Source of the DNA: Escherichia sp. ESNIH1
GTDB taxonomy: Bacteria; Pseudomonadota; Gammaproteobacteria; Enterobacterales; Enterobacteriaceae
Direction: 5' to 3'
NCBI GenBank assembly: GCA_002918705.1
Contig: PQKR01000011.1
Span: 34,803-98,802 of the forward strand
Length of the DNA: 64,000 nt
A model generated the notes under the pieces. The model had not been told where the DNA came from, ran no database searches, and saw nothing but the letters and a program-made list of their open reading frames with translations. Every line of letters begins with the position of its first letter. The first letter of the stretch is position 1. The position numbers and the translations under genes were made by a program. Positions 8,906 to 17,465 of this stretch are shown here, in pieces.

Positions 8906-10288
8906 TCAGGAGAGGGCGCGCAGCTGCGGATCCAGCCCTGCACGCTCGCGGGCGGTGGCGGTGCTGCGGAACCACAGGTAGCCGCCAAGCATCATCGCCG
9001 CGAAGATCAGCGCCAGTAGCGGGTTAAACCAAACCATCGCCACCAGACAGAGCACCGCCATACCCAGCGCAAACGCCGGCGCATAGGGGAACAGCGGCGC
9101 TTTAAAGGGGCGAATAAGGTTCGGCTCGCTGCGACGCAGCTTGAACAGCGCGGCCATCGAGGTGATATACATAACAATAGCGCCGAACACCGACATCGTC
9201 ACGATGCAGGCGGTGAGCGGCATACCGCTGATGGTAATGACCGAGTCCGAGAAGATAGCCGCAATGCCCACCACGCCCCCTGCCAGAATCGCCAGGTGCG
9301 GCGTCCGGGTTTTACGGTTCAACGTCGCCAGGCTGGCTGGCAGATAGCCCGCCCGCGCCAAAGAGTAGATCTGGCGTGAGTAGCCCATAATGATACCGTG
9401 GAACGAGGCCACCAGGCCAAACAGCCCCAGCCAGACCAGCATATGCAGCCAGCCGCTGTTGTTACCGACGATAACCTTCATCGCCTGCGGCAGCGGATCG
9501 TTGATATTGGCGAGGTTACGCCAGTCGCCAACGCCGCCGGCAAAGATCATTACCCCAACCGCCAGCACGGTAAGGGTCACAATGCCGCCGCCCAGCGCGC
9601 GTGGAATGGTGCGCTGGGGATCCTTTGCCTCCTCTGCCGCCATAGAGGCCCCTTCAATGGCAAGGAAAAACCAGATAGCGAAGGGAATGGCGGCAAACAT
9701 GCCGGAGAGGGCGAGGCCGCTAAAGCTCTCTGCGCCTGCCCAGCCGTGGGCGGTGAAGTTGCTCCAGGAGAAGCCCGGCGCGACGACGCCCATAAATACC
9801 AGCAGTTCGAAGATTGCCAGCAGGGTGACGATCAGCTCGAAGGTAGCCGCAATGCCAACGCCGAGTATGTTCAGGGTCATAAAGATGACGTACGCGGCGC
9901 AGGCGATCCATTTAGCATCCAGCGCCGGAAACTGCACGTTCAGGTAGGCCCCGATGGCCATCGCAATCGCTGGTGGGGCAAAGACAAACTCGATCAGGGT
10001 GGCAAACCCGGCAATAAACCCGCCGGTCGGCCCGAAGGCGCGATAGGCATAGGCAAAGGGGCCGCCCGCGTGAGGAATGGCGGTCGTTAGTTCAGTAAAG
10101 CTAAAGATAAACGCGCAGTACATTGCCGCGATGGCCAGGGCAACGACGAGAAAGCCCATCGTTCCCGCCTGCGACCAGCCGTAGCTCCAGCCAAAATACT
10201 CGCCGGAGATCACCAGCCCAACGGCAATCCCCCAGAGACGGAAGCTGCCGAGCGTTCTTTTCAGTGTGGTTGTAGGTGTCGTCATCAT
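8906..10288 (-). CDS. eat: Ethanolamine permease
   Basis: A 460-residue APC-superfamily transporter with about 12 hydrophobic segments, typical of the ethanolamine permease family (GISGEYFGWSYGW-type N-terminal region, GPFAYAYRAFGPTGGFIAGF, EGASMAAEEAKDPQRTIPRA). It imports ethanolamine across the inner membrane for EutBC. It is first in the operon, with a GAGG ribosome binding site, and lies about 25 bases after the predicted start of a sigma-54 transcript. This eat-eutBC arrangement is known from Acinetobacter and Pseudomonas and differs from the 17-gene eut operon of Salmonella. Confidence 0.93.
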   Translation of the reverse strand: MMTTPTTTLKRTLGSFRLWGIAVGLVISGEYFGWSYGWSQAGTMGFLVVALAIAAMYCAFIFSFTELTTAIPHAGGPFAYAYRAFGPTGGFIAGFATLIEFVFAPPAIAMAIGAYLNVQFPALDAKWIACAAYVIFMTLNILGVGIAATFELIVTLLAIFELLVFMGVVAPGFSWSNFTAHGWAGAESFSGLALSGMFAAIPFAIWFFLAIEGASMAAEEAKDPQRTIPRALGGGIVTLTVLAVGVMIFAGGVGDWRNLANINDPLPQAMKVIVGNNSGWLHMLVWLGLFGLVASFHGIIMGYSRQIYSLARAGYLPASLATLNRKTRTPHLAILAGGVVGIAAIFSDSVITISGMPLTACIVTMSVFGAIVMYITSMAALFKLRRSEPNLIRPFKAPLFPYAPAFALGMAVLCLVAMVWFNPLLALIFAAMMLGGYLWFRSTATARERAGLDPQLRALS

Positions 10289-10323
10289 TTGCTGCCTCGC
10301 CGTTACACAGTTAAACGGGAGCC

Positions 10324-10339
10324 TGCAAAGGCAATGCCA
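10324..10339 (-). promoter_or_regulatory. Sigma-54 (RpoN) -24/-12 promoter of eat-eutBC
   Basis: On the minus strand the 16 bases read TGGCATTGCCTTTGCA, matching the sigma-54 consensus TGGCAC-N5-TTGCA with GG and GC elements exactly spaced. Transcription would begin near 10313, leaving a short leader before the eat ATG at 10288. Together with upstream half-sites this predicts nitrogen-limitation control through NtrC. Confidence 0.75.
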
Positions 10340-10389
10340 GAAAATTAACCCCAGCTATTTCAATGGTATGAAAAAAGCACGTTAGAAAC

Positions 10390-10421
10390 AGTGCACCGCT
10401 ATGCGCGGGGCAGTGGTGCAG
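10390..10421. promoter_or_regulatory. Possible NtrC enhancer half-sites
   Basis: Half-sites GTGCACC (10391-10397) and TGGTGCA (10414-10420) resemble halves of the NtrC operator (TGCACC...GGTGCA). They lie about 80-110 bases upstream of the predicted sigma-54 start, a normal enhancer distance. Their mutual spacing is wider than in a single canonical 17-bp site, so this is a tentative call. Confidence 0.4.
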
Positions 10422-10471
10422 CCTGCCCCGGCGTGGTGAAAAAAACGGCTACGTTGAGTACGGTGCGGGTT

Positions 10472-10502
10472 GTAGGCCCGTGCAAGCGTAGCGCCGCCGG
10501 GC
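10472..10502. repeat. REP element
   Basis: A GTAGGCCCG...CGCCGCCGGGC palindrome of the type found elsewhere in the window, directly downstream of the acyltransferase stop and upstream of the eat promoter region. Confidence 0.7.
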
Positions 10503-10503
10503 A

Positions 10504-12201
10504 TTAAACACCTGTCAGATGCGTGCCGATGTAGCGCGCATAGCGCTGGCTTTTCAGATGGGTAAGATCCACCAGCACCAGACCGTCCACGCAGTGGTTG
10601 AAGTCCGGATCGCTACCGAAGTCGATAAACTGGACGCCGCCCGGCGTACACAGTTCCGAATACTGCTTGTAGAGCGGGGGAATACCGCAGCCCAGGTTGC
10701 CGAGCAGCGACTTCAGGCGGATCAGGTCCTCCGTGTAATCCTCGCCGGTAAACTGGGCCAGCACCTCCGGGAGCGAGGCAGGCCAGGGGCGGCGAGAGGT
10801 CGCCAGCGGATGCACCGGCGGGAACCAGAGGCGGTAGAAGGCCACCAGCAGATCCCGCGCCGTCGGGGGCAGGCCGCCGGAGATCGACACCGGGCCGAAG
10901 AGATAGCGATACTGAGGATAGCGTGCCAGGTAGGCCCCAATCCCTAGCCAGAGATAGTCCAGTCCGCGACGTCCCCAGTAGCGCGGCTGAATAAAGCTGC
11001 GCCCCAGCTCGATACCCTGCTGCAAAATATCATCCATTTTATCGCCATAGTGGAACAGGCTGTAGCTATACAGCCCGCCCACTTTCTGCTGTGCCGTGGG
11101 CATAAAACGATACGCGCCGACAATCTCCAGATCGGCCTCATCCCACAGGATCAGGTGTAGATAGTCATCATCATAGCGGTCGATATCACGCCGCTGGCCG
11201 CTACCTTCGCCCACGGCGCGAAAGGCGATCTCTCGCAGGCGGCCTAGCTCGCGCAGCACCGGGACATCCTCCTGGCCGTTGCGCTGCCAGAGGTAGATAG
11301 TTTTACCGTCTGATGTCTGGCCCAGACACTCCGCCTGCGCCAGGGCGCGTTTCAGGAGTAGCCGCGGCTCCGGTCGGGCGATGGCGCACTCGGTTTTAAA
11401 CAGTCCCGGCAGACCTTTTCCCAGACGGATTACGTGCTGGCGACACCGTTCCGCCGTGTCGCGAACGTGGGCGTGTGGGTTATGCAGGCTCTCCCAGGGG
11501 ATACGCTGGCCGAGGGTGATGGGCAGGCTGCTGTCCTGGCGGCGAAACATCTGCTGCATCAGGAGCAGCATCGGCAGGGTAGAAGAGATCAGCGTGCTGA
11601 CGTAGAAGAGCGGACTATTATGGGCGCGGATAAATACCGGCAGCAACGGGGTACGAAACTTCGCTGCCAGCTTCACAAAGCCGCTATGCCATGCGCTGTC
11701 GCGAACGCCGTGGTAGGTCAGACGCGACACCTCGCCCGCGGGAAAGAAGATCAGCACGCCGCCCTGCTGCAGCTGCGTTTCCATCTGCAGCAGCGAGGAT
11801 TTGCGCGTGCGTCCGCCCAGGTTATCCACGGGAATAAACAGCGAGCTGAGCGGCTCAAGATGGCTCAGCATCCGGTTGGTGACGACCTTGACATCTCGCC
11901 GCACACGGGAAACGGCATGAAGCAGGGCGAGACCATCAAGGGTACCGGTAGGATGGTTGGCGACAATGATGAGGGGGCCATGCTCGGGGATCTGCTCAAG
12001 GTCGTGGGCGGAGAGGGTGCTGCGGATGTGAAGATGCTCAAGGATCTGCTCGACCATATCCAGTCCCTTCAGGTGGCGATGGCGGGCGGCGAACTGCTGA
12101 AATTCCTCTTCGTAGAGCAGACGCTTAAGCAGATTGCGTTGCCAGGGGGCGGGTTTGGCCTGTGGCCAGAGGTCATCAAGAACGCTGTCGAGACTAAACA
12201 T
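10504..12201 (-). CDS. Two-domain acyltransferase, PlsC-like plus OlsB/GNAT-like (OlsF-like)
   Basis: A 565-residue protein. The N-terminal half is a glycerolipid acyltransferase of the PlsC/hemolysin type: NHPTGTLDG at 82-90 carries the His83/Asp89 pair, and FFPAGE lies at about 152-157. The C-terminal half (about 290-555) resembles OlsB-type acyl-ACP N-acyltransferases (ELGRSFIQPRYWGRRGLDYLW, then YLFGPVSIS). This fusion is the architecture of OlsF of Serratia, a bifunctional ornithine-lipid synthase in which both the N- and O-acylation are done by one protein. Inferred role: synthesis of ornithine or a similar aminolipid at the inner membrane. Current automatic naming would be just lysophospholipid acyltransferase family protein. 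Monocistronic. Confidence 0.75.
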   Translation of the reverse strand: MFSLDSVLDDLWPQAKPAPWQRNLLKRLLYEEEFQQFAARHRHLKGLDMVEQILEHLHIRSTLSAHDLEQIPEHGPLIIVANHPTGTLDGLALLHAVSRVRRDVKVVTNRMLSHLEPLSSLFIPVDNLGGRTRKSSLLQMETQLQQGGVLIFFPAGEVSRLTYHGVRDSAWHSGFVKLAAKFRTPLLPVFIRAHNSPLFYVSTLISSTLPMLLLMQQMFRRQDSSLPITLGQRIPWESLHNPHAHVRDTAERCRQHVIRLGKGLPGLFKTECAIARPEPRLLLKRALAQAECLGQTSDGKTIYLWQRNGQEDVPVLRELGRLREIAFRAVGEGSGQRRDIDRYDDDYLHLILWDEADLEIVGAYRFMPTAQQKVGGLYSYSLFHYGDKMDDILQQGIELGRSFIQPRYWGRRGLDYLWLGIGAYLARYPQYRYLFGPVSISGGLPPTARDLLVAFYRLWFPPVHPLATSRRPWPASLPEVLAQFTGEDYTEDLIRLKSLLGNLGCGIPPLYKQYSELCTPGGVQFIDFGSDPDFNHCVDGLVLVDLTHLKSQRYARYIGTHLTGV

Positions 12202-12396
12202 GGTGGCTCCTCCATCCGTCTTAGGCAGACAGTAGAAGGACGAGATGGCGTTTATGTGACAGAGAGGTGAACTTTAGAGAGGCAGCGCTTTTTAAAACGG
12301 TTAACTTTTCTTATGGATTAGCACTTATTGTCCCTTTTTTAACCGCCATTTGATTATAGGATATCTAAAGATAACATTGCATATAATAAGGATACT

Positions 12397-12918
12397 ATGG
12401 CGCTTTACGGAAAGTTAGTGTTAACCAATGCCGATTATGCACCTTTTACTCTCTACGGTGTCGGTACATTCTTAGCTTTTTCAGGGAATGGAATTTATCG
12501 TAATAGAGGTGCTTGTAGTAGCGTCCTCAAGAATGGCCCATTACCTACTGGCAAATACTGGATCGTGGAGCGTGGTTCCGGCGGTTTTTTTTCAGGATTA
12601 AAAGCAGATGTGCAAGATACATGGAACCGGGCCTGGTACGGTGCGACGTTTGGGCGCGATGAGTGGTTTGCACTCTATAAAGACGACTGGGGTATTGATG
12701 ATGGCACATGGATAAACAATGTCCATCGTGGCCTTTTTAGACTCCATCCCGGGCATCTTTCAGAGGGTTGTATAACTATTGCTCATAACTCTGATTACGC
12801 TTTAATAAGAAATGCATTAATACGAACTCAGCCTATTCAGGTTCCCTGTATGAAGATGCTGAAAGCTCGTGGATTTATTGAGGTGCTGGCAGATGGAATC
12901 AGCAACGGTTGCTCTTAA
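12397..12918 (+). CDS. Tlde1-like (DUF2778) type VI secretion effector
   Basis: A 173-residue protein with no signal peptide. The C-terminal part has an L,D-transpeptidase-like active-site pattern, RLHPGHLSEGCITI, with H117, H120, S122, G124 and C125. This fits the DUF2778 family that includes Salmonella Tlde1, a type VI effector which attacks peptidoglycan precursors in the periplasm by carboxypeptidase and D-amino-acid exchange activity. The N-terminal region (PLPTGKYWIVERGSGG) is also family-like. AAGGA lies just before the ATG. It is followed with overlap by a small membrane gene and then hcp, and the DNA is visibly AT-rich compared with the neighbours. Assignment to the family is good; toxicity is inferred. 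Confidence 0.82.
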   Translation: MALYGKLVLTNADYAPFTLYGVGTFLAFSGNGIYRNRGACSSVLKNGPLPTGKYWIVERGSGGFFSGLKADVQDTWNRAWYGATFGRDEWFALYKDDWGIDDGTWINNVHRGLFRLHPGHLSEGCITIAHNSDYALIRNALIRTQPIQVPCMKMLKARGFIEVLADGISNGCS

Positions 12919-13180
12919 ACTTAAAATCTGGATGCGAAGGTTATTGAAAACGGTTTTTTTTATATTACTTTCAATCGCTGTTGCCCGCTCTTTAGGTAAT
13001 CCGGAGATTTGGATTAACTATGATTTTGCTGAGAAAATTTCAAGTTACATTTATGCAGACGTGAATGCAGAAACAATATATGACGTCTATTTTTATATAT
13101 CATTCATAACTGTTATTTTTATTACCGGCATAATTTATATTTTAGTTATCAACTTGATCAAGTTTATAAGGAGTTATTAA
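12893..13180 (+). CDS. Small two-helix membrane protein, probable immunity protein
   Basis: A 95-residue protein from the ATG at 12893, which has GAGG upstream and overlaps the end of the effector gene by 26 bases; a longer frame from 12869 lacks such support. It has a basic N-terminus, a first hydrophobic helix (about 17-34), a polar loop of about 30 residues with several Tyr and acidic residues, and a second helix (about 66-91) followed by a basic tail. I do not recognise the family. Position between the periplasm-acting effector and hcp, and coupling to the effector gene, suggest it protects the producing cell. Known Tldi1 immunity proteins are periplasmic, so this would be a different type. 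Strongly AT-rich. Confidence 0.6.
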   Translation: MESATVALKLKIWMRRLLKTVFFILLSIAVARSLGNPEIWINYDFAEKISSYIYADVNAETIYDVYFYISFITVIFITGIIYILVINLIKFIRSY

Positions 13181-13675
13181 ATGCCAATCCCCCCGTATCT
13201 ATGGCTTAAGGATGATGGTGGTGCAGACATAAAAGGATCCGTTGATGTGAAAGACCGTGAGGGCAGTATAGAGCTAATTGGATTCAGTCACGGTATTAAT
13301 CTTCCGGTGGATAATGCTAATGGCAGAGTTACTGGTACACGTTTACATTCACCAATAATGTTTGAAAAGGAATTTGATAGTTCTAGTCCATATTTATATA
13401 GAGCAGTTTCCACTGGACAGACATTAAAAAATGCTGAAATACGCTTCTATCATATTAATGATGCCGGTCAAGAAGTCTGTTATTTTATGATTTTAATGGA
13501 AGGAGTCAAAATCACGGGCGTAAATCCGGGCGTACCAAATACCAAGTTATCGGGGAACTCACAATTAAACCATATGGAAGCAGTCTCTATGTTATATGAC
13601 AAAATTACATGGAAATATGTAGACGGGAATGTTCAATATACTGACGCATGGACCGAAAGGAAAACTGCCTCGTAG
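13181..13675 (+). CDS. hcp: Orphan Hcp (TssD), type VI secretion tube protein
   Basis: A 164-residue protein clearly of the Hcp1 family: PPYLWLKDDGGADIKGSV at the start, then LHSPIMFEKEFDSSSPYLY, VSTGQTLKNAEIRFY and a C-terminal YDKITWKYVDGNVQYTDAW. Hcp forms hexameric rings that stack as the inner tube of the type VI apparatus and carry effectors in their lumen. The ATG directly follows the stop of the membrane gene and has AAGGAG upstream. No other tss genes lie in the window, so a full apparatus must be elsewhere for it to function. Hcp is last in this trio, after effector and immunity gene. Confidence 0.93.
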   Translation: MPIPPYLWLKDDGGADIKGSVDVKDREGSIELIGFSHGINLPVDNANGRVTGTRLHSPIMFEKEFDSSSPYLYRAVSTGQTLKNAEIRFYHINDAGQEVCYFMILMEGVKITGVNPGVPNTKLSGNSQLNHMEAVSMLYDKITWKYVDGNVQYTDAWTERKTAS

Positions 13676-13714
13676 CGCCCTTTAATATTTGATTGCGAGG
13701 TATAAATATTTTAC

Positions 13715-13746
13715 ATGCCCGGCACGCAGAGCGCCACCGGGCACGG
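13715..13746. repeat. REP element
   Basis: Palindrome with GCCCGGC...GCCACCGGGC between the convergent hcp and hemB genes. It marks the border between the AT-rich island and the backbone. Confidence 0.7.
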
Positions 13747-13750
13747 CGGT

Positions 13751-14725
13751 TTAACGCAGGATTTTCCGTTCGGCCAGATCCAGCGCGAAGTAGCTGAAGA
13801 TCAGATCCGCACCGGCGCGTTTGATCGCACCCAGGCTCTCAAGGATCACTTTGTCCTCGTCGATAGCCCCGGCCTGAGCAGCAAACTTGATCATCGCATA
13901 CTCACCGCTGACCTGATACGCGCCGAGAGGCAGCTCGGTACGCTCGCGGATATCACGCAGGATGTCGAGGTACGCGCCAGCGGGTTTAACCATCAGGCAG
14001 TCTGCGCCCTGCGCTTCGTCGAGCAGCGACTCGCGGATCGCTTCCCGGCGGTTCATCGGGTTCATCTGGTAGGTTTTACGATCGCCCTTCAGCGCCGTCC
14101 CGGCCGCTTCACGGAACGGGCCGTAGAAGGAGGAGGCGAACTTGGTGGAGTAGGACATGATCGCCGTGTCGGTAAAGCCCGCGGCGTCCAGCGCCTGACG
14201 GATAGCCTGTACCTGGCCGTCCATTGCGGCGGACGGAGCGATGAAATCGGCCCCGGCGGCGGCGGCAACCACTGCCTGCTTGCCCAGGTTGAGCAGGGTT
14301 GCATCGTTATCGACGCCGTGATCGCACAGCACGCCGCAGTGGCCGTGAGAGGTGTACTCGCAGAAACAGGTGTCGGACATGACCACCATCTCCGGCACCG
14401 CGTCTTTACAGATCCGCGACATGCGTGCCACCAGGCCATCCTCTTTCCAGGCATCGCTGCCGGTGGCGTCGGTGTGGTGCGAAATACCAAACGTCATGAC
14501 CGAGCGAATGCCCGCGTTGGCGAAGCGCTCAATCTCGCGAGCGAGATACTTCTCCGGAATGCGCACCACGCCTGGCATGGCTTCGATGGCTTTATAGTCG
14601 TCCAGCTCTTCTTCAACAAAGATAGGCAACACAAAGTCATTGAGGCTCAGCGTTGTCTCTTCAAACATGGCGCGCAGTGCGGGAGACTTGCGCAGGCGGC
14701 GCGGGCGGGTAATTAAATCGGTCAT
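13751..14725 (-). CDS. hemB: Delta-aminolevulinic acid dehydratase (porphobilinogen synthase)
   Basis: A 324-residue enzyme, the standard length. It joins two 5-aminolevulinate molecules into porphobilinogen for haem, sirohaem and cobalamin synthesis. Visible landmarks are the metal-binding region [12 protein letters not shown] (around 120-131), the Schiff-base lysine regions [15 protein letters not shown] and [12 protein letters not shown]. Monocistronic, with a TATAAT -10 on the minus strand at 14757-14762. Confidence 0.98.
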   Translation of the reverse strand: MTDLITRPRRLRKSPALRAMFEETTLSLNDFVLPIFVEEELDDYKAIEAMPGVVRIPEKYLAREIERFANAGIRSVMTFGISHHTDATGSDAWKEDGLVARMSRICKDAVPEMVVMSDTCFCEYTSHGHCGVLCDHGVDNDATLLNLGKQAVVAAAAGADFIAPSAAMDGQVQAIRQALDAAGFTDTAIMSYSTKFASSFYGPFREAAGTALKGDRKTYQMNPMNRREAIRESLLDEAQGADCLMVKPAGAYLDILRDIRERTELPLGAYQVSGEYAMIKFAAQAGAIDEDKVILESLGAIKRAGADLIFSYFALDLAERKILR

Positions 14726-14756
14726 GGTATGCCTGAGGTTGGTGAATCAGAGGAGT

Positions 14757-14762
14757 ATTATA
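14757..14762 (-). promoter_or_regulatory. hemB -10 hexamer
   Basis: The minus strand reads GGTTATAATACTCC, giving a perfect TATAAT about 32 bases before the hemB ATG. No good -35 is seen at the usual spacing; a large inverted repeat lies immediately upstream. Confidence 0.5.
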
Positions 14763-14772
14763 ACCCAATCAA

Positions 14773-14814
14773 CTCCGGGGTGTTTCGCCAAAACAGGCGT
14801 TAATCACCCCGGAG
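14773..14814. repeat. Perfect 10-bp inverted repeat between ampH and hemB
   Basis: Arms CTCCGGGGTG (14773-14782) and CACCCCGGAG (14805-14814) enclose an inner stem CGCC/GGCG. It lies after the ampH stop and overlaps the upstream part of the hemB promoter. No T-run follows on the minus strand, so it is an imperfect candidate for the ampH terminator. Confidence 0.55.
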
Positions 14815-14825
14815 CAGGGAGAGGA

Positions 14826-15992
14826 TCAGGAGGCCGGGACGATCTGCGGTTGGTTGCCGCTCAGCTCGCTGACGAGGTCGTTAACCCCATCGCTCATATT
14901 TTTAAAGCGGGTCAGAGGAGAGCGGGTCACCACCACGAAAACGCCGACGTTGCTCTTCGGGATCATCGCCATATAGGTAATAAATCCGCCGCCGCCGCCG
15001 GTTTTTTGAATGATCCCCGGCCGGCCCTCTTTCGGCGACATATAGACCCAGCCTAGCCCCAGCGCGTCGGCTTTACCCGGCACGTCCATGCCTACCACGC
15101 GTGTCAGCTGGCTGCGCTGGTAGATAAGGGTCTGCATCCGGTCGGCCTGGTTGCTGCGGGCGTAGAAGTCCGATGAGAGGAACTGCTGCATCCAGCGCAT
15201 CATATCTCCCGGCGTGGAGTAGACGCCGCCGCTGCCAACTGCCGCCAGGGTGTTATCGCAGGGGCTGGCCCCTTTCTCCGCCACCATCAGGCGCCGGCAC
15301 TGATCCGGAGAAGGGGTAAAGGTAGTGTCCTTCATCCCCAGCGGACGCGCGATCTGCTCGTCAAACAGCTGCGGGTAGGGCTTACCGGCGGCGTTGGCTA
15401 ACGCATCGGCCAGCAGGTCGAAAGCGAGATTTGAATAGGAGGCCTGCGAGCCGGGGGCCGTTTTCAGCGTCGCGGTAGAGAGCCAGTTCCAGCGCTGTTC
15501 GCGGGTTGGCCAGGTAAAGACCGAGCGGTGCGCCGCGCCGCCGGGCTGCTCGCGAGGCAGGGCGCTGGTATGGGTCGCCAGGTTTACCAGGGTAATTGGC
15601 GTCCCTTGCCAGCTCGGCACCCGTGCGCCGGGAGGGGCATACTTGCTGAGCGGATCGTTAAGCTTGACCACGCCCTGGTCGAGCAGCTTCACCAGCATCT
15701 CGCTGGTCATCAGCTTAGAGATGGAGGCAATGCGGATCAGCGAGTCGAGCTGCGGGCGCACGTTGTTGCCCGGACGCGTTTCACCGAAGCTGCGAAACAC
15801 GCGCTGATTGCCGTCGATCGCCACCATCGCCATGCCGGTCGCGCCGCTGCCATAGAAGATATGGTTGGCGTAGCGATCGACAATATCGGACGCAAATTCA
15901 GGATCGGGGGAGGTCTGTGCCGCATTCGCTGATGAAAAGGTCAGGGCGCACAACAGAGTGGACAAAAGCAGGCAACGTTTCAACGACAGCAT
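14826..15992 (-). CDS. ampH: D-alanyl-D-alanine carboxypeptidase/endopeptidase AmpH
   Basis: A 388-residue class C beta-lactamase-like penicillin-binding protein (E. coli AmpH, 385). An N-terminal signal peptide ends near ANA; the active-site motifs are SISK (serine and lysine of the SxxK box), YSN, and the KTGGGGGF segment. In E. coli it trims peptidoglycan peptides and helps murein recycling in the periplasm. It is divergent from sbmA, the usual arrangement, linking a murein peptidase to an inner-membrane peptide importer. ATG at 15992 is used; an in-frame TTG three codons on would give the E. coli-like start. Confidence 0.96.
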   Translation of the reverse strand: MLSLKRCLLLSTLLCALTFSSANAAQTSPDPEFASDIVDRYANHIFYGSGATGMAMVAIDGNQRVFRSFGETRPGNNVRPQLDSLIRIASISKLMTSEMLVKLLDQGVVKLNDPLSKYAPPGARVPSWQGTPITLVNLATHTSALPREQPGGAAHRSVFTWPTREQRWNWLSTATLKTAPGSQASYSNLAFDLLADALANAAGKPYPQLFDEQIARPLGMKDTTFTPSPDQCRRLMVAEKGASPCDNTLAAVGSGGVYSTPGDMMRWMQQFLSSDFYARSNQADRMQTLIYQRSQLTRVVGMDVPGKADALGLGWVYMSPKEGRPGIIQKTGGGGGFITYMAMIPKSNVGVFVVVTRSPLTRFKNMSDGVNDLVSELSGNQPQIVPAS

Positions 15993-16230
15993 CCATCAAA
16001 AGAGTTAAAGAGATATTGCGTATTTATACTACTTACCGGCGCGATGCAAAGCCCGAAAAAGCGCTTTATTTTGCAGTCAAGCGTAACGCTGGGTAAACAG
16101 ACGCTTTTTTCTTGCAACACAATGTCTTCTTTTGACACTGAGCGCTTGTGGTAATCTCACTGGCTTCGGTATTTTCATACGCATAGCAAATTAACAACAC
16201 AATAAGAGTGAGCCGTCGCAGGAGAGTTTC

Positions 16231-17451
16231 ATGTTTAAATCTTTTTTTCCCAAGCCGGGGCCGTTTTTACTCTCGGCGATCCTGTGGTCGCTGTTAGCCG
16301 TCATCTTCTGGCAGGCGGGCGGTGGGGATTGGTTAACGCGTATCTCAGGGGCCTCTAAAGCGATCCCGATAGGCGCATCGCGCTTCTGGTCCGGCAGCTA
16401 CCTGATCTTTTACGCTTACTACGCCCTGTGCGTTGGCGCCTTTGCTCTGTTCTGGTTTACCTGGGCACCGCACCGCTGGCAGCGCTGGTCGATTCTCGGC
16501 ACCGCGCTGATTATCTTTGTCACCTGGTTTATGGTTGAGGTGAGCGTGGCGATCAACGCCTGGTATGCACCGTTTTACGATCTCATCCAGCAGGCCCTCA
16601 GCGCGCCGCATAAGGTAACTATCGGCCAGTTCTACCGCGAAACAGGCGTGTTCCTTGGCATTGCGATGATCGCGGTGCTGGTGGCGGTGCTGAATAACTT
16701 CTTTGTCAGCCACTACGTTTTCCGCTGGCGTACGGCGATGAACGAATACTACATGGCCAACTGGCACCGCCTGCGTCATATTGAGGGCGCAGCCCAGCGT
16801 GTGCAGGAGGACACCATGCGTTTCTCCTCAACGCTGGAGGATATGGGCGTCAGCCTGCTTAACGCGATAATGAAGCTGATCGCGTTTCTGCCGATCCTCG
16901 TGGCCCTGTCGCCGCACGTGCCGGAGCTGCCGATTGTCGGCCACGTTCCCTATGGGCTGGTGATCGCCGCTATCCTCTGGTCGTTGGTGGGTACCGGCCT
17001 GCTGGCGGTGGTGGGGATCAAGCTGCCGGGGCTGGAATTTAAAAACCAGCGCGTGGAGGCGGCCTACCGTAAAGAGCTGGTGTATGGCGAGGACGATCCT
17101 GAGCGCGCCTCGCCGCCTACCGTGCGCGAGCTGTTTAGCGCGGTGCGGCGGAACTACTTCCGCCTCTACTTCCACTACATGTACTTCAATATTGCGCGCA
17201 TTTTCTATCTGCAAATCGACAACGTTTTCGGCCTGTTCCTGCTGTTTCCATCGATGGTTGCCGGTACGATTACGCTCGGCCTGATGACCCAGATCACCAA
17301 CGTTTTCGACCAGGTGCGCGGCTCGTTCCAGTACCTGATCAACTCCTGGACCACGCTGGTGGAACTGATGTCTATCTATAAGCGTTTACGTACTTTTGAG
17401 CGTGAACTTGACGGTGAGGATGTGGTACAGGCATCAACCTCACTCAGCTAA
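16231..17451 (+). CDS. sbmA: Peptide antibiotic transporter SbmA
   Basis: A 406-residue inner-membrane protein, equal in length to E. coli SbmA. It has several long hydrophobic helices and the family sequence [22 protein letters not shown] near the C-terminus. It uses the proton gradient to import proline-rich antimicrobial peptides, microcins B17 and J25, and bleomycin-type compounds. A GGAG ribosome binding site precedes the ATG. It forms an operon with yaiW, whose upstream ATG overlaps its stop. Confidence 0.97.
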   Translation: MFKSFFPKPGPFLLSAILWSLLAVIFWQAGGGDWLTRISGASKAIPIGASRFWSGSYLIFYAYYALCVGAFALFWFTWAPHRWQRWSILGTALIIFVTWFMVEVSVAINAWYAPFYDLIQQALSAPHKVTIGQFYRETGVFLGIAMIAVLVAVLNNFFVSHYVFRWRTAMNEYYMANWHRLRHIEGAAQRVQEDTMRFSSTLEDMGVSLLNAIMKLIAFLPILVALSPHVPELPIVGHVPYGLVIAAILWSLVGTGLLAVVGIKLPGLEFKNQRVEAAYRKELVYGEDDPERASPPTVRELFSAVRRNYFRLYFHYMYFNIARIFYLQIDNVFGLFLLFPSMVAGTITLGLMTQITNVFDQVRGSFQYLINSWTTLVELMSIYKRLRTFERELDGEDVVQASTSLS

Positions 17452-17465
17452 TGACCGGAGCGGCT

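Noticed and set aside
12360..13710. Integrated prophage or insertion sequence at the effector island
   Set aside because: No integrase, transposase, tRNA att site or flanking direct repeats were seen; only a REP unit borders it.
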